Virus record (IMG/VR): IMGVR_UViG_3300014911_000015
Location: 1 to 39,376 of that record
DNA length: 39,376 nt
Strand: one strand, 5' to 3'
DNA from: a virus
The translations under genes and the position numbers were made by a program. Positions 31,759 through 39,061 of the stretch are shown piece by piece. Each line of letters opens with the position of its first letter. The first letter of the stretch is position 1. The notes beneath the pieces are model-generated. The model did no database searches and had not been told where the DNA came from. It saw only the letters and a program-made list of their open reading frames with translations.

Positions 31759-32696
31759 GCAACAAGCCGTACAACGTGCTGTGCCCTGCCGACGATCGGC
31801 GGGCATGGCTGGAAGCCCGACGCGGCGGTATCGGCGCAAGCGATATCGGCGCCATCATGGGCCTCAATCCGTGGAAGGACAGTCTCGCCGTCTACGCCGA
31901 CAAGCTCGGTCTCGGCGAGGAGGAGTCGTCCGAGGCCGCACAGTTGGGTCTCGCCCTCGAACCGGCCATCGTCCAACTGTTGATCTCTGATCAACAATTC
32001 AAGGGCGAGTTCGGCGAGATGAAACCCCAACGTGAGCAACGCCTGCTCGCCAGCCGCAAACACTCATACCTCCGGTGCACCCTCGACTACCGGGTACGGC
32101 CCAAGGGTGGCGGCAAACCTCTGGTGGTCGAATGCAAGCGAACTTCGCTCACCCGCTCGTATGACGAAGGCCCGCCGAAGCACGTGTGGGCGCAAGCCCA
32201 GCAGCAGATGCTCGTAACTGGCGAGGATCGGATCGTTCTAGCCGTGCTCCTGCCAGCCGCCTTCCGGTGGATGGTGGTGGAGCGAGACGAGGCCTTCATT
32301 CGGCAAACCCTGATCCCGGTCGCCGCCGACTTCTGGCGTCGGGTGGAGCAGCAGGACCCGCCGCCGATCAAGGACTATTATCTGCCGGCGGTGCAGCGGG
32401 CCATCCAGCGAATCTATCCCGAGGCCAAGGCGGGCAAGGCCATCGAGGTCGACGACCCCTGTTTCGCCGAGATGTGGCGGCGACTGGAGGATATCGCCGA
32501 GACGAAACGAGAACTGGAGCAGGACGAGGCCGCCATACGCGCGCAGATCCAAGCGGCCATGGGCGACGCCGAGCGGATGATCCTGCCCGGCGGACTCTCG
32601 TTTTCGTGGAAGACGCAGAGGCGCCCTGTCTACGAGCGTGGTCCTCAGAAGGGCGAGACGGTATATCGCGTATTCAGACGCCATCGCATCAAGTGA
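31755..32696 (+). CDS. YqaJ-type phage exonuclease (PD-(D/E)xK)
   Basis: A 313-residue protein; GTG 31755 has AAGGAG 8 nt upstream and overlaps the preceding stop, better than ATG 31737. Family marks: GGIGASDIGAIMGLNPWKD at about 24-42, GLALEP with Glu69, the catalytic Asp111 in CTLDYRV and the VVECK pair (Glu126, Lys128). It is a lambda-exonuclease/YqaJ-fold 5'-3' nuclease that produces single-stranded tails for the annealing protein. recT follows 13 nt later, which makes a two-gene recombination system. The C-terminal helical part (ETKRELEQDEAAIRAQIQAA) is a usual extension of this family. Confidence 0.9.
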   Translation: MSNKPYNVLCPADDRRAWLEARRGGIGASDIGAIMGLNPWKDSLAVYADKLGLGEEESSEAAQLGLALEPAIVQLLISDQQFKGEFGEMKPQREQRLLASRKHSYLRCTLDYRVRPKGGGKPLVVECKRTSLTRSYDEGPPKHVWAQAQQQMLVTGEDRIVLAVLLPAAFRWMVVERDEAFIRQTLIPVAADFWRRVEQQDPPPIKDYYLPAVQRAIQRIYPEAKAGKAIEVDDPCFAEMWRRLEDIAETKRELEQDEAAIRAQIQAAMGDAERMILPGGLSFSWKTQRRPVYERGPQKGETVYRVFRRHRIK

Positions 32697-32709
32697 AAGG
32701 AGTTACCAC

Positions 32710-33777
32710 GTGGCGAAAGCACTCACAATCCAACAGAAGGCGCTCACACTGCGCCAAACCCTCGAACAGCGCAAGGCCGAACTGGCCGCCGCGTTGCCGC
32801 AACACGTCAACGTGGAACGCGTCATGCGTTCCGCGTTGACGGAGCTGAGCCGCAACCCGAAGCTGCTCGACTGCACGCCAGCAAGCTTCTACCTCGCGGT
32901 CATGGAGGCGGCCCAATTGGGATTGTACTTCGGGGTCCAGGGGCTCGCATATCTGATCCCATTCAAGGACAAGCGATCAGGTAAGACGCTCTGCCAATTC
33001 GTGCCGGGCTATGTCGGCCTGAAACACCTGGCCGAACAGAGCGACCGGGTCCTCGTGGTGGAGGCCCGAACCGTGTACGAGCGGGACCACCTCGAACTGG
33101 AGTACGGCCTGCAGGCCAAGCTGGTCCATCGGCCCTATCTCCAGGGTGACCGGGGTAGCCTGGTCGGTGCCTACGCCATCGGCCTCCTGCGGGACGGCCC
33201 CAAGACGTTCGTGTACCTGACCCGGGCCGAGATCGAGCAACACCGGGCCCGTTCCAGAGCGGCCAATTCCGGCCCGTGGGTCACCGACTATGACGCGATG
33301 GCCCGAAAGACCGCAATTCGGGTACTTTGCAAGATCCTACCCACAAGCACGGATGACAGGTTGCAGCGGGCCCTCGCCGCCGACGAAGAACACGCCGGCC
33401 CGATAGATGTGACGCCTGCGAAACACGACGCGTCTCAGTATTGGCAGCCGGCGTCCGTCACCGAGGTCCTGGACGTGCCGGCAGAACCCAACAGCCCTCA
33501 GCGCCCCGTAGACGCACGATCTCATTTCGACCCTAGTGGTGATATAGGGTCGACGTCGAAAACGCGAAGACGGGCATCCTCGAAAGCGAGACGGAAAAAA
33601 TCACCGCCGGCAGAACCCCCGAAACCCGAAGCCACGCCGGAGCCTGAAACGTCTATCGTAGACATAGAAGGCGGCGAGCCGGCGCCGGCCGAGGCGACCG
33701 ACAAACCAGAATCACCGACTCCGGCCGACGACGAACCGCCGTGGTTCGAGGGTGTCGAAGGGGGCAGTGACGAATGA
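32710..33777 (+). CDS. recT: RecT-family single-strand annealing protein
   Basis: A 355-residue protein with GTG start at 32710 and AAAGGAG 7 nt upstream. Core marks are helices with VMRSALTELSRNPKLLDCTP, MEAAQLGLYFGVQGLAYLIP, CQFVPGYVGLKHLAEQ and the closing MARKTAIRVLCKILP. It anneals single strands made by the YqaJ exonuclease during replication, recombination or repair. Unlike most RecT proteins it has a long Pro/Glu/Lys-rich tail (about 85 residues) ending PADDEPPWFEGVEGG; the DDEPPWF segment resembles the acidic tip of SSB proteins, which contacts partner proteins. The next gene overlaps by ATGA. Confidence 0.9.
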   Translation: MAKALTIQQKALTLRQTLEQRKAELAAALPQHVNVERVMRSALTELSRNPKLLDCTPASFYLAVMEAAQLGLYFGVQGLAYLIPFKDKRSGKTLCQFVPGYVGLKHLAEQSDRVLVVEARTVYERDHLELEYGLQAKLVHRPYLQGDRGSLVGAYAIGLLRDGPKTFVYLTRAEIEQHRARSRAANSGPWVTDYDAMARKTAIRVLCKILPTSTDDRLQRALAADEEHAGPIDVTPAKHDASQYWQPASVTEVLDVPAEPNSPQRPVDARSHFDPSGDIGSTSKTRRRASSKARRKKSPPAEPPKPEATPEPETSIVDIEGGEPAPAEATDKPESPTPADDEPPWFEGVEGGSDE

Positions 33778-33986
33778 GCAGGCCTGCCCGCAGTCTGAGC
33801 AGCGCCATCGTCCAGGCCGAGTCGCCCGAGGCCGCCGAAGAGATGCTTCTGCGATATGGGTTTCGGGCGACCGGCCCGCGGGAAAACGACTGGCTGGAGA
33901 AGACGATACGCGGGCGGACGTATAGATTGACGCGCCGCCATTTACGGAACCTCTGGACACGAGGGCAGCGGCGCAAGAGTACTTGA
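33774..33986 (+). CDS. Small basic protein, coupled to recT
   Basis: A 70-residue protein from ATG 33774, overlapping the recT stop (ATGA). N-terminal helix with Ser/Ala/Glu (SLSSAIVQAESPEAAEEMLL), then a short beta segment and an Arg-rich end (KTIRGRTYRLTRRHLRNLWT). The small 'RTYRLTRRHLRNL' ending is seen in several uncharacterised phage recombination-module proteins. No function assigned. Confidence 0.7.
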   Translation: MSRPARSLSSAIVQAESPEAAEEMLLRYGFRATGPRENDWLEKTIRGRTYRLTRRHLRNLWTRGQRRKST

Positions 33987-34150
33987 TTCGTCAACGACGA
34001 GAGGCTAGACTTGTGGCGGGAGTCGGGAACGTCTGGGGAACTACGGTCAAATTCCCACCTGAGACAGCTTTCCCTCTCCCCGGCCTGCGCTGGCCCGACC
34101 GGCTTGCCGTAGGCCGCCCAGACCCGGTGTAGGCCGGGGAGGAGGTTTCT
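33987..34150 (+). promoter_or_regulatory. 164-nt spacer with a 9-bp inverted repeat before the initiator gene
   Basis: CCCCGGCCT (34078-34086) and AGGCCGGGG (34131-34139) pair perfectly and enclose a GGCC/GGCC pair and a CGGC-tt-GCCG hairpin. The 3' arm runs into the AGGAGG ribosome site of the initiator, so folding could block translation. Further upstream a GGGAA/TTCCC mini-hairpin lies at about 34056-34074. No ORF seen. Confidence 0.5.
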
Positions 34151-35095
34151 ATGTCGAAGAGTCGTGACTGGCGCTGGTTTCGCCTCTACACCGAATGGAT
34201 GGAAGACCCCAAGATCCAACAGCTTCCCGAACGCGATCAACGTAGGCACGTAATGTTGATGTGCATGGCGGCGAAGGGGTTGTTGCCAGCCGACGACAAA
34301 ACGATCGCGTTTTGCCTGAGAATCACGCCAAAAAGTTGGCAAACGACGGCGAAACGATTGCGATCGGCCGGCCTTTTAACCGAAAACAACTCGTTGCCGA
34401 CGTGGGAATCGCGACAATTTTCGAGCGACCACTCTGGCGCAGATCGAATGCGGAAGCTGCGTTCGAGACTGAAGGGCGAAAAATGCGCCGTCACTGTGAC
34501 GTCACAAAATTGTCACCGTGACGTCACAGTGACGGCGCAGAAACAGAATCAGATACAGAGACAGAATCAGAAACAGAATCATGTACATAGTTCCAATGAC
34601 AGTATGTTACAGAGCAGACAAGTACAGAGTAATACTATATCTTGTCGACTTTCGCCGACCTCACGGTCGGCAGGCCCAAGTCTCGACGACGCGCGTCAAG
34701 TGATAGACGCGTGGAATCAAGTAGCCAAAACGCACGGCTACAAGCAATCGCGTGGCTTGAAGGGGGCTCTCCGGAAGGTACAAGCCCGCCTGCGAGATCC
34801 GGATTTCCGCGACCACTGGCAGGAGGCCACAACTCGCCTCCTGGAGAAAGGACCTCACCCCCACCTTGCAGGCAACAACGACCGGAATTGGATCGCCGAC
34901 CTCGAGTGGTTTCTGACTCACAAGGCCCTCCGGAAGATTTTGGACGGCTCCTGGGACAAGCCGGCCGCCAAACGCCCGAAGAATCGTGGCACCCAGACCG
35001 GTCTGCCGACCGTCCAGGAGATCGAGGCGGATCTGGCCGAATGGGAGCGGCAGGAGAAACAGCGACGTCTATTCCGGACGAAAGGGGACGAATAG
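34151..35095 (+). CDS. Replication initiator (O/DnaD-like) with an origin in its middle
   Basis: A 314-residue protein from ATG 34151 behind AGGAGG. Residues 1-90 look like the winged-helix start of phage replication initiators (WRWFRLYTEWMEDPKIQQLP, then LPADDKTIAFCLRI and TTAKRLRSAGLL). Residues about 112-165 are low-complexity Gln/Asn/Val/Thr because the DNA there is a repeat cluster. The C-terminal part (DDARQVIDAWNQVAKTHGYK, then WIADLEWFLTHKALRKILDG) resembles the helical ends of initiators such as lambda O and DnaD-type proteins, which load the helicase. The helicase gene follows directly, a classic initiator-helicase pair. The call is based on layout and partner gene. Confidence 0.75.
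   Translation: MSKSRDWRWFRLYTEWMEDPKIQQLPERDQRRHVMLMCMAAKGLLPADDKTIAFCLRITPKSWQTTAKRLRSAGLLTENNSLPTWESRQFSSDHSGADRMRKLRSRLKGEKCAVTVTSQNCHRDVTVTAQKQNQIQRQNQKQNHVHSSNDSMLQSRQVQSNTISCRLSPTSRSAGPSLDDARQVIDAWNQVAKTHGYKQSRGLKGALRKVQARLRDPDFRDHWQEATTRLLEKGPHPHLAGNNDRNWIADLEWFLTHKALRKILDGSWDKPAAKRPKNRGTQTGLPTVQEIEADLAEWERQEKQRRLFRTKGDE
34485..34642 (+). other. Candidate origin of replication inside the initiator gene
   Basis: Two perfect inverted 21-bp arms (34485-34505 and 34518-34538) flank a 12-nt spacer; in total seven GTCAC/GTGAC pentamers occur within about 55 bp. From 34539 the sequence turns AT-rich for about 100 bp and has three copies of ACAGAATCA (34543, 34561, 34573) before TAATACTATAT. 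Iterons followed by an AT-rich region, inside the initiator gene and next to the helicase gene, is the arrangement of the lambda origin within gene O. Confidence 0.7.
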
Positions 35096-36442
35096 ATGTC
35101 GAGCCTGCCTATCACGAACGAGCGCCTGCTAATGGGGGATCTTGCCCTTGAGCGGGGTATGCTTTGCTTGGCTTTCACCCATTCCGACCATCCGTCAGTC
35201 CGAGAAGCGCTCGCCTCTCTTCGTGAACGCGAGTTTCTCGGTACCGCGCACCGCGCGATCTATCGGGCGATCACCGAAATCCTGAAGACTGGGGAACGCC
35301 CCGACCTAAACCTGGTTCGGGCCCGGATCGAGCCGCAAATGTTGCCGGCGCTGGTGGATGTCGTCAACGAATTCCCGCGCCCCGACCTAGCACAGACTTA
35401 CGCCAACGAACTCCGGGCGCTTACTGGCGCTAGGCAGGCCATCCGGGCCTGCCGGCGAGCGGCCGACTCACTGAACGACGATCCGACGAACCTGCAGCAC
35501 TTACAGGATCTACGAGACCAGATCGACAAAATCTCTTCATCCTCGACGGCCGAACCTACAATCGACGATCTCTACGAGGCTGATATTCGATATGGCCAGG
35601 AATTGCGGGCCCGGGTCAAGCAAGGGGGCCTGGTAGGAGTTCCTACGGGCTTCCAAGGGTTGGATGCCGTCTTCGGCGGTTGGCAGGTTGGGCTGCATAT
35701 CATCGCCGGCGCCCGGTCGATGGGGAAGTCCTCGATGGCGACGACTTGCCTAATTGCCGCCACCAGCGCCGGCAAGCGAGTGCGCTTCATTTCGCTGGAT
35801 ATGATGCCATTCTTCGTGCAGATTCGGGTGGCGTCCCACATCTGGCGGGTGCCCTTGGTAGTCTACGCCACGGGCCGGCAGGACGACGAGCAGCAGGCGC
35901 TCCTTGAGAGAACCCAGGCGAGACTGTTGGCGGCCGGCGTGTATTTCGACTCTCGATCGCGCGATGTCGGGTCGGTGATTCGAAATGCCCTGGCCAGCGC
36001 CAGCCAGTGGGATCTGTTGATTCTCGATCATCTTCAGGCGGTTCGGCCGAGCAGCAAGACGCGCAGCGTCTATGAACGCGTGACGGCTCTGGCCTACGGC
36101 CTGAAGGCGTTGGCGCTTGAAACAGGTAAACCTGTGATTGCCCTCTGCCAGGTGCCCAAGCGGGCAATCGGCGAGGGCGAGAAAGAGGATGGCGAGCCCA
36201 CCGTCAGGCCGCCGTCCCTGAACGACCTGAAGGGCAGTGGTGACATCGCGGACGCGGCGTTGACGGTGACATTTCCATACCGGCCCCACGCCGGCGCCTA
36301 CGGGGGAAGTGTAGACCCAAAGGCGAGGTTGATCGTGGGGAAGAACCAGAACGGACCATGCGGCGAGATCGTCGTTCGCTGGAACGCGCGGCTCGCCAAA
36401 TTTGAGGAACTGGCGGAAGGAGGCAACGAAGATGACCGATGA
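35096..36442 (+). CDS. dnaB: DnaB-type replicative helicase
   Basis: A 448-residue protein from ATG 35096, directly after the initiator stop (TAG/ATG). N-terminal domain residues 1-110 match DnaB-N (EREFLGTAHRAIYRAITEIL). The RecA-like motor begins at about 180 (VGVPTGFQGLDAVFGGWQVG), with Walker A AGARSMGKSS at 204-213, FISLDM as the H1a-type segment and Walker B LLILDH at 307-312, followed by the LCQVPKRA and LNDLKGSGDIADAA segments typical of DnaB H4. It unwinds DNA at the fork; the initiator is the likely loader. The Walker A reads ARSMGKSS where DnaB usually has ARPSMGKT, one residue shorter. Confidence 0.92.
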   Translation: MSSLPITNERLLMGDLALERGMLCLAFTHSDHPSVREALASLREREFLGTAHRAIYRAITEILKTGERPDLNLVRARIEPQMLPALVDVVNEFPRPDLAQTYANELRALTGARQAIRACRRAADSLNDDPTNLQHLQDLRDQIDKISSSSTAEPTIDDLYEADIRYGQELRARVKQGGLVGVPTGFQGLDAVFGGWQVGLHIIAGARSMGKSSMATTCLIAATSAGKRVRFISLDMMPFFVQIRVASHIWRVPLVVYATGRQDDEQQALLERTQARLLAAGVYFDSRSRDVGSVIRNALASASQWDLLILDHLQAVRPSSKTRSVYERVTALAYGLKALALETGKPVIALCQVPKRAIGEGEKEDGEPTVRPPSLNDLKGSGDIADAALTVTFPYRPHAGAYGGSVDPKARLIVGKNQNGPCGEIVVRWNARLAKFEELAEGGNEDDR

Positions 36443-36602
36443 GCAGAAAGCACGCCTGCGCGACGAGTATTGGCGCGCGGCTGCGGTGCTGGCCGGACAT
36501 CCGCAGAATTTCAAAGACATCGCGACCGCCCGAGCAACGATGCGGCGAATCGCCCGCGAGATCGAGAGGGGCCTGAACGACGATGATACCCGTCACGATT
36601 GA
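36432..36602 (+). CDS. Small helical protein
   Basis: A 56-residue protein from ATG 36432 (GAAGGAGGC 7 nt upstream), overlapping the helicase stop by 11 nt. It is a helical hairpin (EQKARLRDEYWRAAAVLAGH, then ATARATMRRIAREIERGL) with an acidic end. Many phage small proteins look like this; no family assigned. Confidence 0.65.
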   Translation: MTDEQKARLRDEYWRAAAVLAGHPQNFKDIATARATMRRIAREIERGLNDDDTRHD

Positions 36603-36957
36603 CGTCAGAGGGCGGAAGCATTCATTCCGCGTGTGGCGAGTCGATCGGCTGAACATCGTGGTCGAGAAGTGGGGCGAATTCACCGACCCGAAGACCAAGG
36701 CTGTCCGGAAGGGATGGAAGCGGCTGGGATATTACGGGACCCTCGGATCGGCGTTGACCGCCCTGAGACGAGAATTCGAGGCAGAACTGGCCGGGGACGG
36801 CGAACTGCATCGGCTGGATGAATTGCTCAGGATATTCCAAGGGCTCCAGGACCAATTGCTCGAGATCAAACGGTTCGGTGGCGCCAAGCTGGGGGAAGGG
36901 AGGCGACGTGTTCGGACGAAAGTCAAACGAGACGCCGCACCGCGTTTATCCGCCTGA
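36583..36957 (+). CDS. Small phage protein of a common unassigned type
   Basis: A 124-residue protein from ATG 36583, overlapping the previous gene by 20 nt. The pattern WRVDRLNIVVEKWGEF ... GWKRLGYYGTLGSALTALRR occurs in many phage proteins near replication genes; a Lys/Arg-rich tail follows (LGEGRRRVRTKVKRDAAPRL). It may bind nucleic acid. Function unknown. Confidence 0.7.
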   Translation: MIPVTIDVRGRKHSFRVWRVDRLNIVVEKWGEFTDPKTKAVRKGWKRLGYYGTLGSALTALRREFEAELAGDGELHRLDELLRIFQGLQDQLLEIKRFGGAKLGEGRRRVRTKVKRDAAPRLSA

Positions 36958-37189
36958 GTGCTGCAAACGGACGTGGGCGAAATGGGGCGGCGCGGATGAC
37001 GACCTGATCGCCTTCCGTTGTGGCAAATGCGGCCGGCGCTGGTGGCGGGACGAGGTCGGCCGATGGAAATGCGAGAGGAGAAGCGATGACGGCGAACAGA
37101 AGGGAGTTAATAGGTCTTCTGGGGCGCGAAAGGCTCGACATCCAAGACTTTGGGCGGATGTGCGAACTGATTGGGAATCTGCTTACTAG
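36908..37189 (+). CDS. Zinc-ribbon-like protein (C-terminal end uncertain)
   Basis: Start GTG 36908 with GGGAGG 4-5 nt upstream. It contains PECCKRTW and FRCGKCGRRWWRDEVGRWKC, a likely zinc ribbon. The frame runs to 37189, about 100 nt past the next gene's start, and the last ~35 residues look non-coding in composition. Either the overlap is real or there is an error or ribosomal event in the sequence; about the first 58 residues are the convincing part. Confidence 0.5.
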   Translation: MFGRKSNETPHRVYPPECCKRTWAKWGGADDDLIAFRCGKCGRRWWRDEVGRWKCERRSDDGEQKGVNRSSGARKARHPRLWADVRTDWESAY

Positions 37190-37544
37190 TTGCGAGGCTA
37201 GATTCGCGGAATTGCCTGATATCGCTCTGGACAAGGCGAATGACATATTGGCCATGGCAGAAACGCTTGCCGAACGAGTGCTGGAAACACACCGGGCACT
37301 GGAGCGACGGGAGATAGCGCTGGTGGAGTCCATCGAAGGCGCGGCTTCCAGGCTCAGGGACGCCGAACACCGCCTTCGGGAGGCTCTCGGCCGCCTGAAT
37401 GACGTCGGGTGGCAAGCGGAGCGCCTACGCCAACTTTTTGTCATTGCCGAATCCCTGAGCCACCTACCGGATGGACAGTGGCAGCGACTCCTGGATCTTG
37501 CCCGGGCGCTCCGGCCGGTGGCGCGGGAGGAACGGGATGAGTGA
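37086..37544 (+). CDS. Coiled-coil protein of unknown function
   Basis: A 152-residue protein from ATG 37086 behind GAGAGGAGAAG. Nearly all helical; the middle is a heptad-rich coiled coil (LAERVLETHRALERREIALV, then RLRDAEHRLREALGRLNDVG). No motif for an enzyme. It overlaps the next gene by 8 nt. Perhaps a structural or regulatory accessory protein. Confidence 0.7.
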   Translation: MTANRRELIGLLGRERLDIQDFGRMCELIGNLLTSCEARFAELPDIALDKANDILAMAETLAERVLETHRALERREIALVESIEGAASRLRDAEHRLREALGRLNDVGWQAERLRQLFVIAESLSHLPDGQWQRLLDLARALRPVAREERDE

Positions 37545-37758
37545 CACGAGCGAACTGCGCCTCGCCGTCACGTGGTGGGCACGATATTCGGAGGACCGAC
37601 TGGCGCGGTTCCAGTGGTACGTGGACCATGCGGGCGTCTGGCGTCTGAGCGTCGCCAGTAATCGCCGGCAGATACTCGGGCCGCCTAGCAAGGACGCGGG
37701 CGAGGCTCTGGTGGCCGCGTGGAAGGAGTGGGAGCGGAAGCAAGGATGGCGACGTTAA
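37537..37758 (+). CDS. Small phage protein
   Basis: A 73-residue protein from ATG 37537, overlapping the preceding stop by 8 nt, with GGAGGAACGGG upstream. The pattern is Trp-rich with beta strands (RFQWYVDHAGVWRLSVASNR) and a closing helix (GEALVAAWKEWERKQGWRR). Likely a small single-domain accessory protein. Confidence 0.65.
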   Translation: MSDTSELRLAVTWWARYSEDRLARFQWYVDHAGVWRLSVASNRRQILGPPSKDAGEALVAAWKEWERKQGWRR

Positions 37759-37815
37759 TTGCGCAGAATTGCGAACCGCTCCAGGAGCAGGAAAGAAGGG
37801 CGGGACGAGTGAGAT

Positions 37816-38031
37816 ATGAGCGGGAAATGCGAGGGAAATGAAGTGACCCAATGGCCTCGCAAGACCCGAGACTGGGTCGGCAAACAATTTCGGAACAAGC
37901 ATACTGGCCGCCTAGTGACTGTGTGGTCGGCGTACTTCCGATGGGTTACGTTCGGTGAGTTTCGCAATCTATCACATCGGTGGACGTGGCAGGAATTCAA
38001 GAAGCATCACGAGCCGATCAGGGAGGCGTAA
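37816..38031 (+). CDS. Small basic aromatic protein
   Basis: A 71-residue protein from ATG 37816; a GTG at 37843 is another start. Sequence around residues 20-70 (KQFRNKHTGRLVTVWSAYFR, then WVTFGEFRNLSHRWTWQEFK) resembles small SH3-like beta folds found in phage early regions. Its stop overlaps the next start (TAATG). Confidence 0.62.
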   Translation: MSGKCEGNEVTQWPRKTRDWVGKQFRNKHTGRLVTVWSAYFRWVTFGEFRNLSHRWTWQEFKKHHEPIREA

Positions 38032-38342
38032 TGGATAAGCCCACGAAGGAAATCGCCATTCGCGCCTTCTGGCGCCGGTGCCCATCGCTGGACGCGCTTG
38101 AGCACGAGGACGTGGAGGCGCTCGTGAAGGCCCTCGACGCCGCCCACGCAGTGCTGACCGATTTCGGCATCCCTATGTACGTCGAGGGTACGGAAGGACG
38201 CACGGCGCTGTCGCTTGCCGCCCGAATCGCGGATCTGGCCGAGCGGTCGGGCTGGCAGGGAATGCGGCTGGACGATACCGAACTGCGGCGGGTTGGGCTG
38301 CTGGCCGAAGGGCGGCAACGGGCCGAGAGGAGCGGGAAGTAA
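38031..38342 (+). CDS. Small hypothetical protein
   Basis: A 103-residue protein from ATG 38031, sharing TAATG with the previous stop. Helical with KEIAIRAFWRRCPSLDALEH and a central DAAHAVLTDFGIP, then a helical end (SLAARIADLAERSGWQGMRL). Acidic-to-basic balance is normal. Function unknown. The next gene overlaps by the same TAATG arrangement. Confidence 0.68.
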   Translation: MDKPTKEIAIRAFWRRCPSLDALEHEDVEALVKALDAAHAVLTDFGIPMYVEGTEGRTALSLAARIADLAERSGWQGMRLDDTELRRVGLLAEGRQRAERSGK

Positions 38343-38614
38343 TGTCATCGTCGCATGAATGTCTCCTGTGTGAAAAACCCGGGGTTGTTGTGCTTGCGTT
38401 CTGCGACGCGCATGCCACTAAGGTGCTTAAGGAGATACGATCAGTTTTGTCCGAGGCGGGCTATGAAGATTCTTGGGGCCTAGACCCGGAACTACCCCGG
38501 TATGCGATTGAGGCACTGGACTGGCTCGACGATTTTCGCTCCTGGCTGGAGCGACAATCCCCCCGGGGGAGGGAACGGTGTGAAGGATGCCGGAATGGAC
38601 TGGACCAATCGTGA
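38342..38614 (+). CDS. Small Cys/His-motif protein
   Basis: A 90-residue protein from ATG 38342 (TAATG overlap). It begins with CLLCEKPGVVVLAFCDAHAT, a C-x2-C ... C-x2-H zinc knuckle, followed by a helical, acidic part and a second Cys pair near the end (CEGC). Likely a small metal-binding accessory protein. Confidence 0.68.
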   Translation: MSSSHECLLCEKPGVVVLAFCDAHATKVLKEIRSVLSEAGYEDSWGLDPELPRYAIEALDWLDDFRSWLERQSPRGRERCEGCRNGLDQS

Positions 38615-38804
38615 TATCGATGGCCTGGAGACCCAAGGCAGGGATGCGGTTGAAGCGCTGGCCGACGGCCTGCGTGAGGCAATAGCCAGGATTGAGGAAC
38701 TTGAAGAGCGAATTGGGGCGCTGGAGGAAGAGCGAGAAGAATTTCTGACGCGCATCAAGGAGCTTGAGGCGGAAGGAGGCGCTGGTGGCGCGCAACCCGA
38801 GTGA
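38580..38804 (+). CDS. Small coiled-coil protein
   Basis: A 74-residue protein with GTG start at 38580 (GGGAGGG 6 nt upstream; ATG 38595 is another choice). The C-terminal two thirds are a strong heptad coiled coil (ARIEELEERIGALEEEREEF, then LTRIKELEAEGGAGG). It overlaps its neighbours by 35 and 20 nt. Function unknown. Confidence 0.65.
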   Translation: MKDAGMDWTNRDIDGLETQGRDAVEALADGLREAIARIEELEERIGALEEEREEFLTRIKELEAEGGAGGAQPE

Positions 38805-39057
38805 CTGGTGGGATGTGTCCTGGAACCCGATCCGTGGGTGCACGCCGGTATCGCCCGGCTGCGATCACTACTGGGCGCAGGCGATGCTGAGGCGGTTCCC
38901 CTGGGTGATCGCCGGGCCGGAGACGGGACCAGGTGCCAGGCCGTGCGAACCAAAGTGGATCGAGGATCTGGCCGAACAGTGCCAAAAGGCCGGGGTGCCC
39001 TTCTGGGACAAGCGCAAGGAGGGGTGGATAAGACGCGAGAGACCGAAGGGATGGTGA
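38785..39057 (+). CDS. Miniature Gp37/Gp68 (DUF5131)-like protein, internally deleted
   Basis: A 90-residue protein from GTG 38785 with AGGAGG 5 nt upstream. The N-terminus (WNPIRGCTPVSPGCDHYWAQ) matches the start of phage Gp37/Gp68 proteins (PF07505/DUF5131), which carry a Cys-rich motif like that of radical-SAM-type clusters. Right after LRRF comes the family's C-terminal end (PWVIAGPETGPGARPCEPKW, then ...QCQKAGVPFW). A full-size member is about 230-250 residues, so the central ~140 residues are missing, in frame. In addition the third cysteine of the N-terminal C-x6-C-x2-C motif is replaced (CDHYW where CDNCY is usual). Confidence 0.8.
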   Translation: MARNPSDWWDVSWNPIRGCTPVSPGCDHYWAQAMLRRFPWVIAGPETGPGARPCEPKWIEDLAEQCQKAGVPFWDKRKEGWIRRERPKGW

Positions 39058-39061
39058 ACAC

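Noticed and set aside
34030-34100. Cobalamin-riboswitch-like segment before the initiator gene
   Set aside because: GGGGAA...GGTCAAATTCCC recalls part of that core, but the following conserved blocks are absent and no related gene is nearby.
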